Shown in pieces: positions 32,644 to 41,187 of a DNA stretch of 64,000 nucleotides (position 1 is the stretch's first letter; each line of letters begins with the position of its first letter). The notes under the pieces were generated by a model, which saw nothing but the letters and a program-made list of their open reading frames with translations, searched no databases and was not told the DNA's origin. Source of the DNA: Promineifilum sp019695075 (GTDB lineage Bacteria; Chloroflexota; Anaerolineae; Promineifilales; Promineifilaceae); contig JAHCIO010000005.1 of assembly GCA_026129185.1 (NCBI GenBank), positions 62,001-126,000 of the forward strand. Direction: 5' to 3'. Position numbers and translations under genes: made by a program.

Positions 32644-34151
32644 AGGGCCGGTTGGCCGGGTCTGCCCGGCCTAGTCACTCCTCTTTGCTGTTGCAGTTCT
32701 TCCAAAAGCCAGCGGCCGACCATGTTGCCGTCGCCCGCGCCCAGGGTCAGGATCACGTCGCCGGGGCTGACCCGCTCCAGCAGATACGCTGTCGCCGCCC
32801 GCCGGTCGGGAATATAGATCGCCTGCGGGTGGGACATGCGGCTGACAATGTCCGCGGTGGTGATGGCCGGGTCGTTGGCCTCGCGGCTGCGGTAGATGTC
32901 CAGGGCGATGACCCGGTCGGCGCTGTCGAAGCTGCCGGCGAACTCGTCGGCCAGCAGGCGTGTGCGGCTGAAGGTGTGCGGTTGCCAGACCGCCCACAGC
33001 CGCCGGCCGGGATAGCGCTGCCGGGCTGCGGCCAACGTGGCCCGAATCTCCGTGGGATGATGGGCATAGTCATCGATGATGGTCACGTCGCCGCCGCTGT
33101 CCCCACGGCCCACTTCGCCGATGAGCTGGAAGCGGCGCTGGACGCCGCCGAAGCCGGCCAGCGCCCGGCAGATAGCGGCGAAGTCGAGTTGCAGCCCCAG
33201 CCCGACGATGATGGCCGCCAGGCCATTACGGACGTTGTGCAGGCCGGGCACGCGCAGGCGGGCCAGGCCGATAGTCTGGCCGTCAACCTCGACGATGAAG
33301 TCGTGGCCGCCGATGCGGTTCGGGCGGGGGTCGAGGGCGCGCACGGTGGGCGTTTCCGAGCGCGGCAGGCTGCCCAGGCCGTAGGTGATCACGTCGATGC
33401 CGGCGTTGGCCACCGCCGCGTTGGCCACCGCGGCGGTGGACAGTTCGTCCAGCAGTTCCACCGCGCCGGGGTCGTCGGCGCAGATGATGAGGCGGCCGGT
33501 ATTCGGCAGCTGCTCGGTAAACTGGCGGAAGGCGGCGCGGTAGGCCTCGGCGGTGGGGAACAGGTCGGGGTGGTCGTGCTCGACGTTGGTGATGACGGCG
33601 ATCTCCGGGCGCAGGCCGAGGAACATGTAGTCGTACTCGTCGGCTTCGATGACGAAGTGCGGCCCCGTGCCATAGCGGCCGTTGCCGCCCATCTCGTCGA
33701 GCGTGCCGCCCAGGATGACGGTCGGGTCGAGGCCCACTTCGAGTAGCAGGTGGGCGATCATGCCGGTGGTGGTCGTCTTGCCGTGGGTGCCGGCCACGGC
33801 GATGCCGATGGAGCCGCGCATGAGCTGGCCGAGCAGGTCGGCGCGCTTCAGGACGGGCAGCCCCCGTTCGCGGGCGGCGAGCCACTCGACGTTCATCGCC
33901 GGCACGGCCGAGGAGACGAGCAGCAGGTCCGCGCCGTCGATGTTGGCCGCGTCGTGGCCGACGAAGACGCCGACGCCCTCGGCGGCCAACGCGGCTGTCT
34001 GGCTGTTGGCCTGCTGGTCGGAGCCGCTGACCCGGTAGCCACGGCCGAGCAGCACGCGGGCGATGGCCGACATGCCGGCCCCGCCGATGCCGACGACGTG
34101 GATGTGGACGCCTGGGGCGATCATTCCGGGTTTCAGTTCCATACTCGTCAT
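32640..34151 (-). CDS. murC: UDP-N-acetylmuramate--L-alanine ligase
   Basis: 503 residues. HIHVVGIGGAGMSAIARVLLGRGYRVSGSD at the N-terminus, P-loop GTHGKTTTTGMIA, VIEADEYDYMF, NVEHDHPDLF and DDYAHHPTEIRATL place it clearly as MurC. It adds L-Ala to UDP-MurNAc. A duplicated AAVANAAVANAG near residue 240 is a small internal expansion. The last residues (TRPGRPGQPAL) are encoded by a palindromic repeat. The ATGs at 34151 and 34142 are both possible starts; no clear ribosome binding site. Confidence 0.96.
   Translation of the reverse strand: MTSMELKPGMIAPGVHIHVVGIGGAGMSAIARVLLGRGYRVSGSDQQANSQTAALAAEGVGVFVGHDAANIDGADLLLVSSAVPAMNVEWLAARERGLPVLKRADLLGQLMRGSIGIAVAGTHGKTTTTGMIAHLLLEVGLDPTVILGGTLDEMGGNGRYGTGPHFVIEADEYDYMFLGLRPEIAVITNVEHDHPDLFPTAEAYRAAFRQFTEQLPNTGRLIICADDPGAVELLDELSTAAVANAAVANAGIDVITYGLGSLPRSETPTVRALDPRPNRIGGHDFIVEVDGQTIGLARLRVPGLHNVRNGLAAIIVGLGLQLDFAAICRALAGFGGVQRRFQLIGEVGRGDSGGDVTIIDDYAHHPTEIRATLAAARQRYPGRRLWAVWQPHTFSRTRLLADEFAGSFDSADRVIALDIYRSREANDPAITTADIVSRMSHPQAIYIPDRRAATAYLLERVSPGDVILTLGAGDGNMVGRWLLEELQQQRGVTRPGRPGQPAL
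32650..32672 (-). repeat. Palindromic repeat forming the murC C-terminal codons
   Basis: TTGGCCGGG-TCTG-CCCGGCCTAG: an inverted CCGGGC repeat with a CTAG end; it encodes the last residues of MurC. Confidence 0.6.
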
Positions 34152-34170
34152 GCCATACTCATTTACAGCC

Positions 34171-34194
34171 GCGGGTTGCCAACCCGCGCTACAA
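34171..34194 (-). repeat. 24-bp palindromic element at the cvpA-like 3' end
   Basis: GCGGGTTG-CC-AACCCGC plus GCTACAA. Identical to the copy at 34795, same orientation. The TAG stop of the CvpA-like gene (34189-34191) lies inside this element. Confidence 0.85.
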
Positions 34195-34779
34195 GAGCAC
34201 CACCAGGATGAACAAGAACACCACTACCAGCAATAGCGGCAGGAAGTAGGGCGAAGCCGTTAGCACTGGAATCGGCAGGTTGTCGATGAAGGGCGCCAAA
34301 TCCGGGGCCGGGCGGATGATGTTGACCGTGTTGAACGGGTAGGCCACATCGGGCGTGAAGCGCACCCAGGTGCTGGCGGAGACAGCGCGGTACTCCAGGA
34401 AGGACCAGATCGAGCCGACGATGAGCCAGCCGTTGAGCGCGCCGACCAGAAAGCCCAGCAGCTTGTCCTGCAGGTTGTCGCGGCGGGCCAGGCGCTCGGC
34501 CCGGCCGCGGGCCAGCGACGGCCCCTGATAGCCGAAGAAGGTGAGCACGAGCAGGAAGCCCGACAGGATGAAGAATTGCCAGCGCCTGATCTCCGGCGTC
34601 TGCACGATGTTGTTGTCCCAGCCAATGAAGCTGAACACAGTCGGGAAGAACTGATTGAGGGTAAACAGCGCCAGGATGATCGCCGAGGTGACGACGATCT
34701 CCTTCGTCCAGCCACGCATCGCCCCTACGAGGGCGAAGAGCAGGACCATGATCCAGAAAGCGGCGTTTAGGCTTAACAC
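34189..34779 (-). CDS. CvpA-like membrane protein inside the dcw cluster
   Basis: 196 residues with about five hydrophobic helices; FWIMVLLFALVGAMRGWTKEIVV at the N-terminus is typical of CvpA/colicin-V-production-like proteins. Family function is loosely tied to envelope integrity. The GTG at 34779 is favoured (AGGAGA ten bases upstream) over the TTG at 34806. It begins one base after the murG stop and ends within a palindromic repeat that supplies its TAG. An unusual resident between murG and murC. Confidence 0.72.
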   Translation of the reverse strand: MLSLNAAFWIMVLLFALVGAMRGWTKEIVVTSAIILALFTLNQFFPTVFSFIGWDNNIVQTPEIRRWQFFILSGFLLVLTFFGYQGPSLARGRAERLARRDNLQDKLLGFLVGALNGWLIVGSIWSFLEYRAVSASTWVRFTPDVAYPFNTVNIIRPAPDLAPFIDNLPIPVLTASPYFLPLLLVVVFLFILVVLL

Positions 34780-34780
34780 G

Positions 34781-35998
34781 TTAGGCCTTCTCCTGCGGGT
34801 TGCCAACCCGCGCTACAAACCCGTCCCGGTGGGCGGGGGACTTGCCGCTGGCGGCGGACTCGGCGATGAGCCGGGCCAGGTCGGCGGCGGCGGCCGGGCG
34901 ATCGAGCGCGGCGGCGGCGGCGGACATGCTCGCCAGGCCGCCCGGCAGACCGGGGGGTGGGAACAGTAGGGCGCGTACCGTCGGCAGGAGCTGCTCCGGC
35001 AGCGTCTCGTCGGTCAGCTGCACGGCTGCGCCGCGCTCGGTCAAATAGTCGGCGTTGACCTTCTGGTAGCGCCAGGCGAAGGTCAGCGGCACGAGCACCG
35101 ACGGCAGGCCGAACGCCGGGCACTCACCCAGCATGCTGGCCCCGGCGCGGGCGACGACCAGATCGGCGGCGCGGAAGGCCGGCCCCATCTCCTCGTGCAG
35201 GTAAGGATAGGGACGATAGAAGGCGCGCAGTTCGGCCGGCAGTGTCGCCGCGTTGGCTTCCACTTCCGGCCAGGTCAGCGTGCCGCTGACGTGGATGATC
35301 TGGGCTTCGGTCAGCAGTTGGGGCAAGACGGCCATGAGCGCCCGGTTGATCGCCCGCGCGCCGCGGCTGCCGCCAAAGACGAACAGCGTCGGCCGCCCCG
35401 GCCGCAGGTCGAACCGGGCCAGCGCCTCGTCGCGGCTCAGCGCCCGCGCGGCGCGAATGTCCGGCCGGACGGGGTAGCCGGTGACGACCATCTTGTTGGC
35501 CGGCACGAAGGCGCGCGAGCCGTCGGTGGTGCAGGCGACGCGCCGGGCCAGGGGCAGGACGGCGCGGATGGTGCTGCCCGGCTCCACGTCGGGTAGGTAG
35601 ACGACGATGGGCACGCGGCGGGCGCGGGCGGCCAGGGCCACCGGCGCGGCGACGTAGCCGCCGGTGACAAACACCACCGTCGGCCGGAAGCGCCCGATAT
35701 GGCCCAGGGCCGCGCCGAAGCCGCGCGCCATCTTGACGGCGCTGCGCGCCCGCGTGCCCAGGGGCACGCCGACCAGCGGCCCGGCGGGAATGGTGGCCAG
35801 TGTCAGCCCCGCGCGTGGTACCAGTGTCTCTTCCATTTCACCCTTTGCGCCAATCCAGAGGATGTCGGCATCCCCAAGTGGATGGGCATCCACAAGTGGA
35901 TGCTTGACCGCCAGGCCTTGCTGTCGCAATTCGGCGACCGCGGCCAGGGCCGGGTAGATGCCGCCACCCGTTCCGCCGGCGCAAACCAGTAGTCTCAT
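34781..35998 (-). CDS. murG: UDP-GlcNAc:lipid I N-acetylglucosaminyltransferase
   Basis: 405 residues. GT28 glycosyltransferase making lipid II at the inner face of the membrane. MRLLVCAGGTGGGIYPALAAV, GGYVAAPVALAA, FGGSRGARAINRAL and ARAGASMLGECPAFGLPSVLVPL are the expected donor and acceptor motifs. Residues about 32-44 (KHPLVDAHPLGDAD) interrupt the usual spacing and are encoded by a palindromic repeat. The last residues (FVARVGNPQEKA) come from another repeat copy at 34795. The ATG at 35998 lies one base after the ftsW stop. Confidence 0.94.
   Translation of the reverse strand: MRLLVCAGGTGGGIYPALAAVAELRQQGLAVKHPLVDAHPLGDADILWIGAKGEMEETLVPRAGLTLATIPAGPLVGVPLGTRARSAVKMARGFGAALGHIGRFRPTVVFVTGGYVAAPVALAARARRVPIVVYLPDVEPGSTIRAVLPLARRVACTTDGSRAFVPANKMVVTGYPVRPDIRAARALSRDEALARFDLRPGRPTLFVFGGSRGARAINRALMAVLPQLLTEAQIIHVSGTLTWPEVEANAATLPAELRAFYRPYPYLHEEMGPAFRAADLVVARAGASMLGECPAFGLPSVLVPLTFAWRYQKVNADYLTERGAAVQLTDETLPEQLLPTVRALLFPPPGLPGGLASMSAAAAALDRPAAAADLARLIAESAASGKSPAHRDGFVARVGNPQEKA
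34795..34818 (-). repeat. 24-bp palindromic element encoding the murG C-terminus
   Basis: Same 24 bases and orientation as the copy at 34171, here read in a different frame as the end of MurG. The two copies flank the CvpA-like gene as direct repeats. Confidence 0.85.
35867..35905 (-). repeat. Palindromic repeat inside murG
   Basis: GCATCCAC-AA-GTGGATGC (35886-35903) is a perfect inverted repeat, next to a second related arm (GCATCCCCAAGTGGATG). It encodes about 13 extra residues in MurG. Confidence 0.75.
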
Positions 35999-35999
35999 C

Positions 36000-37169
36000 T
36001 CAATCCGGTTGCTGACGGCGCGGCGGCCGGCCACCCAAGGCCCCGTCGCGCGAGACGTTCAGCAGAATGCCGATGCCGACCAGCGTGATCAGCATCGATG
36101 AGCCGCCATAACTCAGGAATGGCAACGGCATCCCCGTGAAGGGGATGGTTGACGTGATGACCGCCAGGTTAATGAGCGCCTGGTAGGCGATCCAGACGGT
36201 GACGCCGACCGCCAGCAGGAAGCCATAGGTATCGCGGGCGCGCGTGGCGACGCGGAAGCCGCGATAGGCCAGGAAGCAGAACAGGGCGATCAGCCCCAGC
36301 GCGCCGAACAGCCCCAACTCTTCGCCGACGATGGCGAAGACGCCGTCGGTGTGGGCCAAGGGCAGTGGGCCGAACTTCTGCCCGCCTTCGCCCAGGCCGA
36401 CGCCGAACAGCCCGCCCTGGGCCAGCGCGGCCAATGCCTGGCGCACCTGATAGCTGGCCTGAAACGGGTCTTCCAGGGCGGCGCGAAAGTCGCTGACACG
36501 CTGGGCGGCGTGGGGCAGAATGGTCATCATCAGCAGGACGACACCGCCGGCCACCAGCCCGACCAGTAGCACCTGCTTCAGGTCAGCCCCGGCGACGAAG
36601 AACAGCGTGAAGCTGATCAGGCCAACCAGGATCGCCGTGGAGAGGGCCGGCTGCAGGACGATCAGGGCGAACATGACGCCGGTGATGATCGAGAACGGCA
36701 GCAGACCGTAGTTGACTTGCTTGATGCGGTCGCCCTTGGAATGCAGCCAGTGGGCGATGTAGAGGATCGTCGCCAGCTTGGCCAGTTCCGACGGCTGATA
36801 GGAGCCTTGCGACAGCGCCCGTGCCGCGCCGTAGTTGACCTGGCCGAAGAAGAGCAGGAAGACCAGCAAGACGATGGTCATGACGATGAGGGGCACGGAC
36901 AGGATGCGCAGGGCGTGGTAGTCGAACTGCATCATGAGGGCGATGAGGCCGACGCCCAGGACCATCGCGCCCACCTGGCGGGTCATGTAGTAGACAGGGT
37001 TGTCCTTGAAGCGAAAGCCTAGGTCGAAGGTGGTGCTGTAGACCATGAGGAAGCCGAAAACGAGCAGGGCGGCCGCGCCTAGCAGGAGCCAGTAATCGAC
37101 GTTGTACTTGTTGCGCGAAGTCGCTAATAACGGTTCGCGGCGCTGCTTGACGACGTTAATCGGTGCCAT
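36000..37169 (-). CDS. ftsW: Lipid II polymerase FtsW (SEDS family)
   Basis: 389 residues with about ten membrane helices. SEDS landmarks: GSYQPSELAKLATILYIAHWL (with the conserved Glu/Lys region), FGVGLGEGGQKFGPLPLAHTDGVFAIVGEELG and FTGMPLPFLSYGGSSMLI near the C-terminus. It polymerises glycan strands for septal wall with FtsI. GGGAG is five bases before the ATG at 37169; the ATG three bases earlier is equally possible. Murein gene order places it between murD and murG. Confidence 0.95.
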   Translation of the reverse strand: MAPINVVKQRREPLLATSRNKYNVDYWLLLGAAALLVFGFLMVYSTTFDLGFRFKDNPVYYMTRQVGAMVLGVGLIALMMQFDYHALRILSVPLIVMTIVLLVFLLFFGQVNYGAARALSQGSYQPSELAKLATILYIAHWLHSKGDRIKQVNYGLLPFSIITGVMFALIVLQPALSTAILVGLISFTLFFVAGADLKQVLLVGLVAGGVVLLMMTILPHAAQRVSDFRAALEDPFQASYQVRQALAALAQGGLFGVGLGEGGQKFGPLPLAHTDGVFAIVGEELGLFGALGLIALFCFLAYRGFRVATRARDTYGFLLAVGVTVWIAYQALINLAVITSTIPFTGMPLPFLSYGGSSMLITLVGIGILLNVSRDGALGGRPPRRQQPD

Positions 37170-37185
37170 CATGTCTCCCGTGGTG

Positions 37186-37211
37186 GGGCGATTTGCCAAA
37201 TCGCCCTACAA
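37186..37211 (-). repeat. Palindromic element carrying the murD stop codon
   Basis: GGGCGATTTG-CCAAATCGCCC followed by TACAA. Its CTA (37206-37208) is the TAG stop of murD; same layout as the 24-bp elements at 34171 and 34795 but with a different core. Confidence 0.8.
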
Positions 37212-38567
37212 GTCTCCTACCAGTAGCCGGAAATGCTCGCCGCGCTCGGCGAAGTCGGAATAGCTGTCAAAGCTGGTGCCGCCGGGCGACAGGAGGACGA
37301 TATCGCCTGCGGCGGCCTCGGCCTGGGCGACATAGACGGCCTCGGCCAGTGTTTCGACGCGGATGACGTTGACGCCGCGCAGTCGCTTGGCTAACGGCTC
37401 GGCCAGTTCGCCGAAGAGAACCACCCGCTTGACCCGCTGGCCCACCTGTCGCGCCCACTCGTCCCAGACCATGTTCTTGTCGCGCCCGCCGGCCAGCAGA
37501 ATGATCGGCTCGTCGTAGGCGGCCAGGGCGGCCAGGGCACGCTCCGGGGCGGTGGCGATGGAGTCGTTGATGTACTTGACGCCGTCCAACTCGCGGACGG
37601 TCTCCAGCCGGTGGGGGACGCCGGCGAAGGTGCGGATGCCCTCGACGATGGCCTCGTCGGGCACGCCGACGGCCTCGGCCAGCGCCGCCGCGGCCAGGAC
37701 GTTGAGCACGTTGTGGCCGCCGCGCAGGCGGATGTCGCTCACAGCGCAGAGGGCGCGACGGCCCTCCGGCCCGCAGAGCCAAATGCGGTTGCCGTCCACG
37801 AACGCGCCATCCTCGACTGGGCTGCGCCGGCTGAAGAGGCGCAGCCGGCCGCGCACCTCCTCGCGCAAGCCCAACGCGCCGGGGTCGTCGGCCGACAGCA
37901 CGGCGACGCCCTCCGGTCCCTGGTGGCGCAGGATGTTGGCCTTGGCGGCGGTGTAGTGGTCCATCGTCTTGTGCCGATCCAGATGGTTGGGCGTGATGTT
38001 GAGCACAGCGGCAATAGCCGGGCTGAGGTCTTCCCAAATTTCCAACTGGAAGCTGGACAGTTCCATAATGATCAGGTCGCCGGCCGACATCTCGGCCAGG
38101 TCGCTGATGAGCGGCCGGCCGATGTTGCCGCCGACCCAGGTGCGCCGCCCGGACATCTGGCCCATGCGGCCGACGAGCGCCGTGGTGGTCGTCTTGCCGG
38201 CCGAGCCGGTGATGCCGACCAGGGGCGCGGGCGCGCGGCGGGCGAACTCGATGGAGTCGTTGGTCAGGGGGATGCCGCGCCGCTGCGCCTCGACAACCAA
38301 CGGCGCATCGATGGACACGCCGCCGCTGATGGCCAGCAGGTCGCAATCGTCCAGCAGCGACAGCGGATGCTCGCCCAACACAAAGCGCAGCCGGTCGGCG
38401 GGCAGGCCGGCCGCCCAGGCGCTCGCATCCGGGCCGAGCAGGGCCGCGGCCGGGCGCAGGTCGGAGATGGTGACGTACGCCCCGACCCCCACGGCAAAGC
38501 GCGCCAGGGCCGTCCCCTGCCGGGCCATGCCGAGAATCACCAGTCGTTTGCCGTTTAGCGCGTCCAT
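37206..38567 (-). CDS. murD: UDP-N-acetylmuramoylalanine--D-glutamate ligase
   Basis: 453 residues. RLVILGMARQGTALARFAVG (N-terminal UDP-binding domain), P-loop GITGSAGKTTTTALVG, MELSSFQLE, NITPNHLDRHKTMDHY, FAGVPHRLETVRELDGVKYINDSIATAP and LLAGGRDKNMVW. It adds D-Glu to UDP-MurNAc-L-Ala. The stop codon lies in a repeat element. A family A hairpin separates the gene from mraY upstream. Confidence 0.97.
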   Translation of the reverse strand: MDALNGKRLVILGMARQGTALARFAVGVGAYVTISDLRPAAALLGPDASAWAAGLPADRLRFVLGEHPLSLLDDCDLLAISGGVSIDAPLVVEAQRRGIPLTNDSIEFARRAPAPLVGITGSAGKTTTTALVGRMGQMSGRRTWVGGNIGRPLISDLAEMSAGDLIIMELSSFQLEIWEDLSPAIAAVLNITPNHLDRHKTMDHYTAAKANILRHQGPEGVAVLSADDPGALGLREEVRGRLRLFSRRSPVEDGAFVDGNRIWLCGPEGRRALCAVSDIRLRGGHNVLNVLAAAALAEAVGVPDEAIVEGIRTFAGVPHRLETVRELDGVKYINDSIATAPERALAALAAYDEPIILLAGGRDKNMVWDEWARQVGQRVKRVVLFGELAEPLAKRLRGVNVIRVETLAEAVYVAQAEAAAGDIVLLSPGGTSFDSYSDFAERGEHFRLLVGDL

Positions 38568-38585
38568 ATCAGTTCTGACTTAAGA

Positions 38586-38666
38586 ACCTCACGCCAAGAT
38601 CGCCAAGGGCGCAAAGCACGCCAAGAAGCGTTCTTCTTTGCGCTCTTCGCGGTCTTGGCGTGAGGT
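38586..38666. repeat. Long hairpin element, family A copy 3
   Basis: ACCTCACGCCAAGA (38586-38599) and TCTTGGCGTGAGGT (38653-38666) are perfect inverted ends. The element fills the 113-base gap between mraY and murD. Confidence 0.85.
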
Positions 38667-38680
38667 CTTCTTCATGTTCA

Positions 38681-39667
38681 TCATACCAGCGCCAGAGCGA
38701 TGCCGATCATCGCCGTCAACATGGCGATCAGCCACCACCGCTGGACGATCTGCGTCTCGCTCCAGCCGATCAGCTCGAAGTGGTGGTGCAACGGGGCCAT
38801 CTTGAATAGTCGTTTGCCGCCCGTGGCCCTGAAGTAGAGCACTTGCAGCGTCGTCGAGAGTTCCGTCGCCACCGGGATGGCGATGATGACCGGGAAGATG
38901 AGCCATTGGTTGGTCATCAGGGCCAGCACGCCCAGCGCCGCGCCGAGCGCCTGCGCGCCCACGTCGCCCATGAACATCTGCGCCGGTTTGGCGTTGTACC
39001 ACAGGAAGCCGAAGGTCGCGCCGATCACGATGAAGCTGAACACGACCAGGAACTGCTGATCCTGCAGGAAGGCGATGATGCCATAGGCGACGAAGGCGGT
39101 GGCGGCAATGAGACCGGCCAGCCCGTCGAGGCCGTCCGTCAGATTCACGGCGTTGGCGGACCCCGTGATGACGATGACGGCCGCCGGGATGTAGAGCAGG
39201 CCGATGTCGATCAGAACGGGAACGGTGGGCACGGCCACCCAGCCGTGCCGGTCGTTCACCTGCCAGTAGAGCAGGACGGCGGCGATCAGGGCGATGACCA
39301 ATTGCACGGCCAGCTTGACGCGCGCGCGCATGCCTTCGCCCGGTCGTAGGCGGAACCCCTGGTAATCGTCGATGCCACCGAGGATAGAGTAGGCTACCAA
39401 GACACCCAGGGGAATGACCACGCTTTCGGCAATTTCCAGCGCTTGCACAAACTGCACCACGTTGACCACCAGACTGACCAGGACCGTCCAGGCGACGATC
39501 AGGATACCTCCCATAGCCGGTGTGCCCATTTTGGCGGCATGGGTCGCCGGCCCGTCGATACGAATATTCTTGCCCAGCCGCAGCCGCCGCATCAGCTCGA
39601 TCAGCGGCGCGCCCCAGATGACGGCCAGCAGGAACGTGGCCCCGGCCAACGTCAGCGCCAGACCCAT
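38681..39667 (-). CDS. mraY: Phospho-N-acetylmuramoyl-pentapeptide transferase
   Basis: 328 residues, ten membrane helices. It transfers phospho-MurNAc-pentapeptide to undecaprenyl phosphate (lipid I). Signatures: THAAKMGTPAMGGI, GGIDDYQ, SANAVNLTDGLDGLAG (Asp-rich catalytic region), MFMGDVGAQALGAALG and FKMAPLHHHFELIGWSE. Normal length. The ATG at 39667 shares a base with the murF stop (TGATG). Confidence 0.97.
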   Translation of the reverse strand: MGLALTLAGATFLLAVIWGAPLIELMRRLRLGKNIRIDGPATHAAKMGTPAMGGILIVAWTVLVSLVVNVVQFVQALEIAESVVIPLGVLVAYSILGGIDDYQGFRLRPGEGMRARVKLAVQLVIALIAAVLLYWQVNDRHGWVAVPTVPVLIDIGLLYIPAAVIVITGSANAVNLTDGLDGLAGLIAATAFVAYGIIAFLQDQQFLVVFSFIVIGATFGFLWYNAKPAQMFMGDVGAQALGAALGVLALMTNQWLIFPVIIAIPVATELSTTLQVLYFRATGGKRLFKMAPLHHHFELIGWSETQIVQRWWLIAMLTAMIGIALALV

Positions 39668-41118
39668 CAGTTCATCCTCCCCAGGGCCGTGACGATGCGA
39701 TCCATACGCATGCCCAACGAACCCTTGATGAGGATAACGTCGCCCGGCTGGATGACCTCTTCCAGGACGGGCACGGCCGCCGGCGCGTCGTCTACAAGGA
39801 AGACGTGGTCGGTGGGCATGCCCAGCGCCAGCGCCTCCGCGCCGATGACGCGCGCCCGCGGGCCGACGGCGATGACCAGGTCGGCCACGTCGGCGGCGCG
39901 GCGGCCGACGACGCGGTGGGCCTGCTTCTCGGCGCGGCCCAGTTCCAGCATGTCGCCCAGCACGGCGATGCGCCGCCCCGGTAGATCGGCCAGCAGATTG
40001 AGCGCCGCCAGGGCTGAGTCGGGGCTGGAGTTGTAGGTGTCGTCGATGAGCACCGAGCCGCGCGGGCCGTGGCTGACGACCAGCCGCAACTGGGCGCTGT
40101 TGTCGTTCAGCCCGGCGATGATCTCGTCCCATCTCAGGCCTTCCAGCAAGCCCACGGCCGCGGCCCGCAGCGCCGTGTGGACGCTGTGGCGGCCCAGCAG
40201 CGGCACGCCCACGGTCAGCGTCTCGTCGCCGTAGTGGAGGGCAAAGCGCACCCCGTCTAGCCCCATCGAGTCGATGGCGTCGGCCCACAGGTCGGCGCCG
40301 GCGTCGAGGCCGTAGGTGAAGACGCGGGCGCGAGTGTGCTCGGCCATGCTCATCACGCGCGGGTCGTCGTAGTTCAGCACGGCCGCGCCCTCCGGCGGCA
40401 GGGCGGCGACAAGCTCGCGCTTGGCGGCGACGATGGCCTCCATTGAGCCAAGCCGCTCCATGTGTACCGGGCCGATCATCGTCACCACGCCGACGACGGG
40501 CCGGGCCAGGTCGCACAGCAGATCGATCTCACCCTGGGCGTACATGCCCATCTCGATGACGGCGCGCTCGTGCTCCGGCCGCAGGTTCAATAGCGTCAGG
40601 GGCACGCCGATCTCGTTGTTCTGGTTGCCCGACGACTTCAGCGTCCGGTAGCGGCGCGACAGCACGGCGGCAATCAGTTCCTTGGTGGAGGTCTTGCCAA
40701 CGCTGCCGGTGATGCCGATCACGCGCGTGTCCAGCCGGGCGCGCCAGGCGCGGGCCACGGTTTGGAGGGCGCGCAGGGTGTCGTCGACCTGGAAGAGCAC
40801 CGGCCCCGCCGCCCAATCCCCCGCCCATGGGGAGGGGGTAGGGGTGGGTTTCCCCGTTCGCGGGCGGGTGTCGATCATCGGCCAATCGCCGCCGGGCGAG
40901 CGCTCCACCAGGGCGGCGATGGCCCCGCGGGCGAAGGCGTCGGCCACAAAGGCGTGGCCGTCGGCCCGCTCGCCGTTGAAGGCAACGAAGACTGACCCCG
41001 GCCCCGCTTCGCGACTGTCGACGACGAACGAGGTCACCGTCCGCGGTGCCACCTCCGGTTCGTTGCCGGTGGGCTGGTAGTCGGTCAATGCCGCCAGAAT
41101 GTGACCCAGGTGAAGCAT
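39667..41118 (-). CDS. murF: UDP-N-acetylmuramoyl-tripeptide--D-alanyl-D-alanine ligase
   Basis: 483 residues. VVDSREAGPGSVFVAFNGERADGH, P-loop GITGSVGKTSTKELIAAVL, SSGNQNNEIGVPLTLL, NYDDPRV and LIDDTYNSSPDSALAAL define MurF, which adds the Ddl product. An insert of about 20 residues (GKPTPTPSPWAGDWAAGPVL) between the Mur N-terminal domain and the P-loop is encoded by a GC-rich repeat around 40805-40858. The ATG at 41118 is preferred over an upstream TTG. murE, expected just upstream, is absent. Confidence 0.95.
   Translation of the reverse strand: MLHLGHILAALTDYQPTGNEPEVAPRTVTSFVVDSREAGPGSVFVAFNGERADGHAFVADAFARGAIAALVERSPGGDWPMIDTRPRTGKPTPTPSPWAGDWAAGPVLFQVDDTLRALQTVARAWRARLDTRVIGITGSVGKTSTKELIAAVLSRRYRTLKSSGNQNNEIGVPLTLLNLRPEHERAVIEMGMYAQGEIDLLCDLARPVVGVVTMIGPVHMERLGSMEAIVAAKRELVAALPPEGAAVLNYDDPRVMSMAEHTRARVFTYGLDAGADLWADAIDSMGLDGVRFALHYGDETLTVGVPLLGRHSVHTALRAAAVGLLEGLRWDEIIAGLNDNSAQLRLVVSHGPRGSVLIDDTYNSSPDSALAALNLLADLPGRRIAVLGDMLELGRAEKQAHRVVGRRAADVADLVIAVGPRARVIGAEALALGMPTDHVFLVDDAPAAVPVLEEVIQPGDVILIKGSLGMRMDRIVTALGRMN
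40805..40858 (-). repeat. GC-rich repeat inside murF
   Basis: AATCCCCCGCCCATGGGGAG and the following GGGGTAGGGGTGGG form a loosely palindromic stretch unlike the surrounding codons. A related CCCTCTCC/GGAGAGGG-type hairpin lies at 41147-41183 between ftsI and murF. Confidence 0.5.
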
Positions 41119-41146
41119 TTCAGTTACCAAATGTCCGTCGTTATGC

Positions 41147-41183
41147 CCTCTCCCTAACCCTCTCCCGGAGGGCGAGGGAGGAG
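41147..41183 (-). repeat. CCCTCTCCC...GAGGGAGG hairpin between ftsI and murF
   Basis: CCCTCTCCCTAACCCTCTCC faces GGAGGGCGAGGGAGG. It is an imperfect hairpin occupying most of the 69-base gap. Confidence 0.6.
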
Positions 41184-41187
41184 ATCC

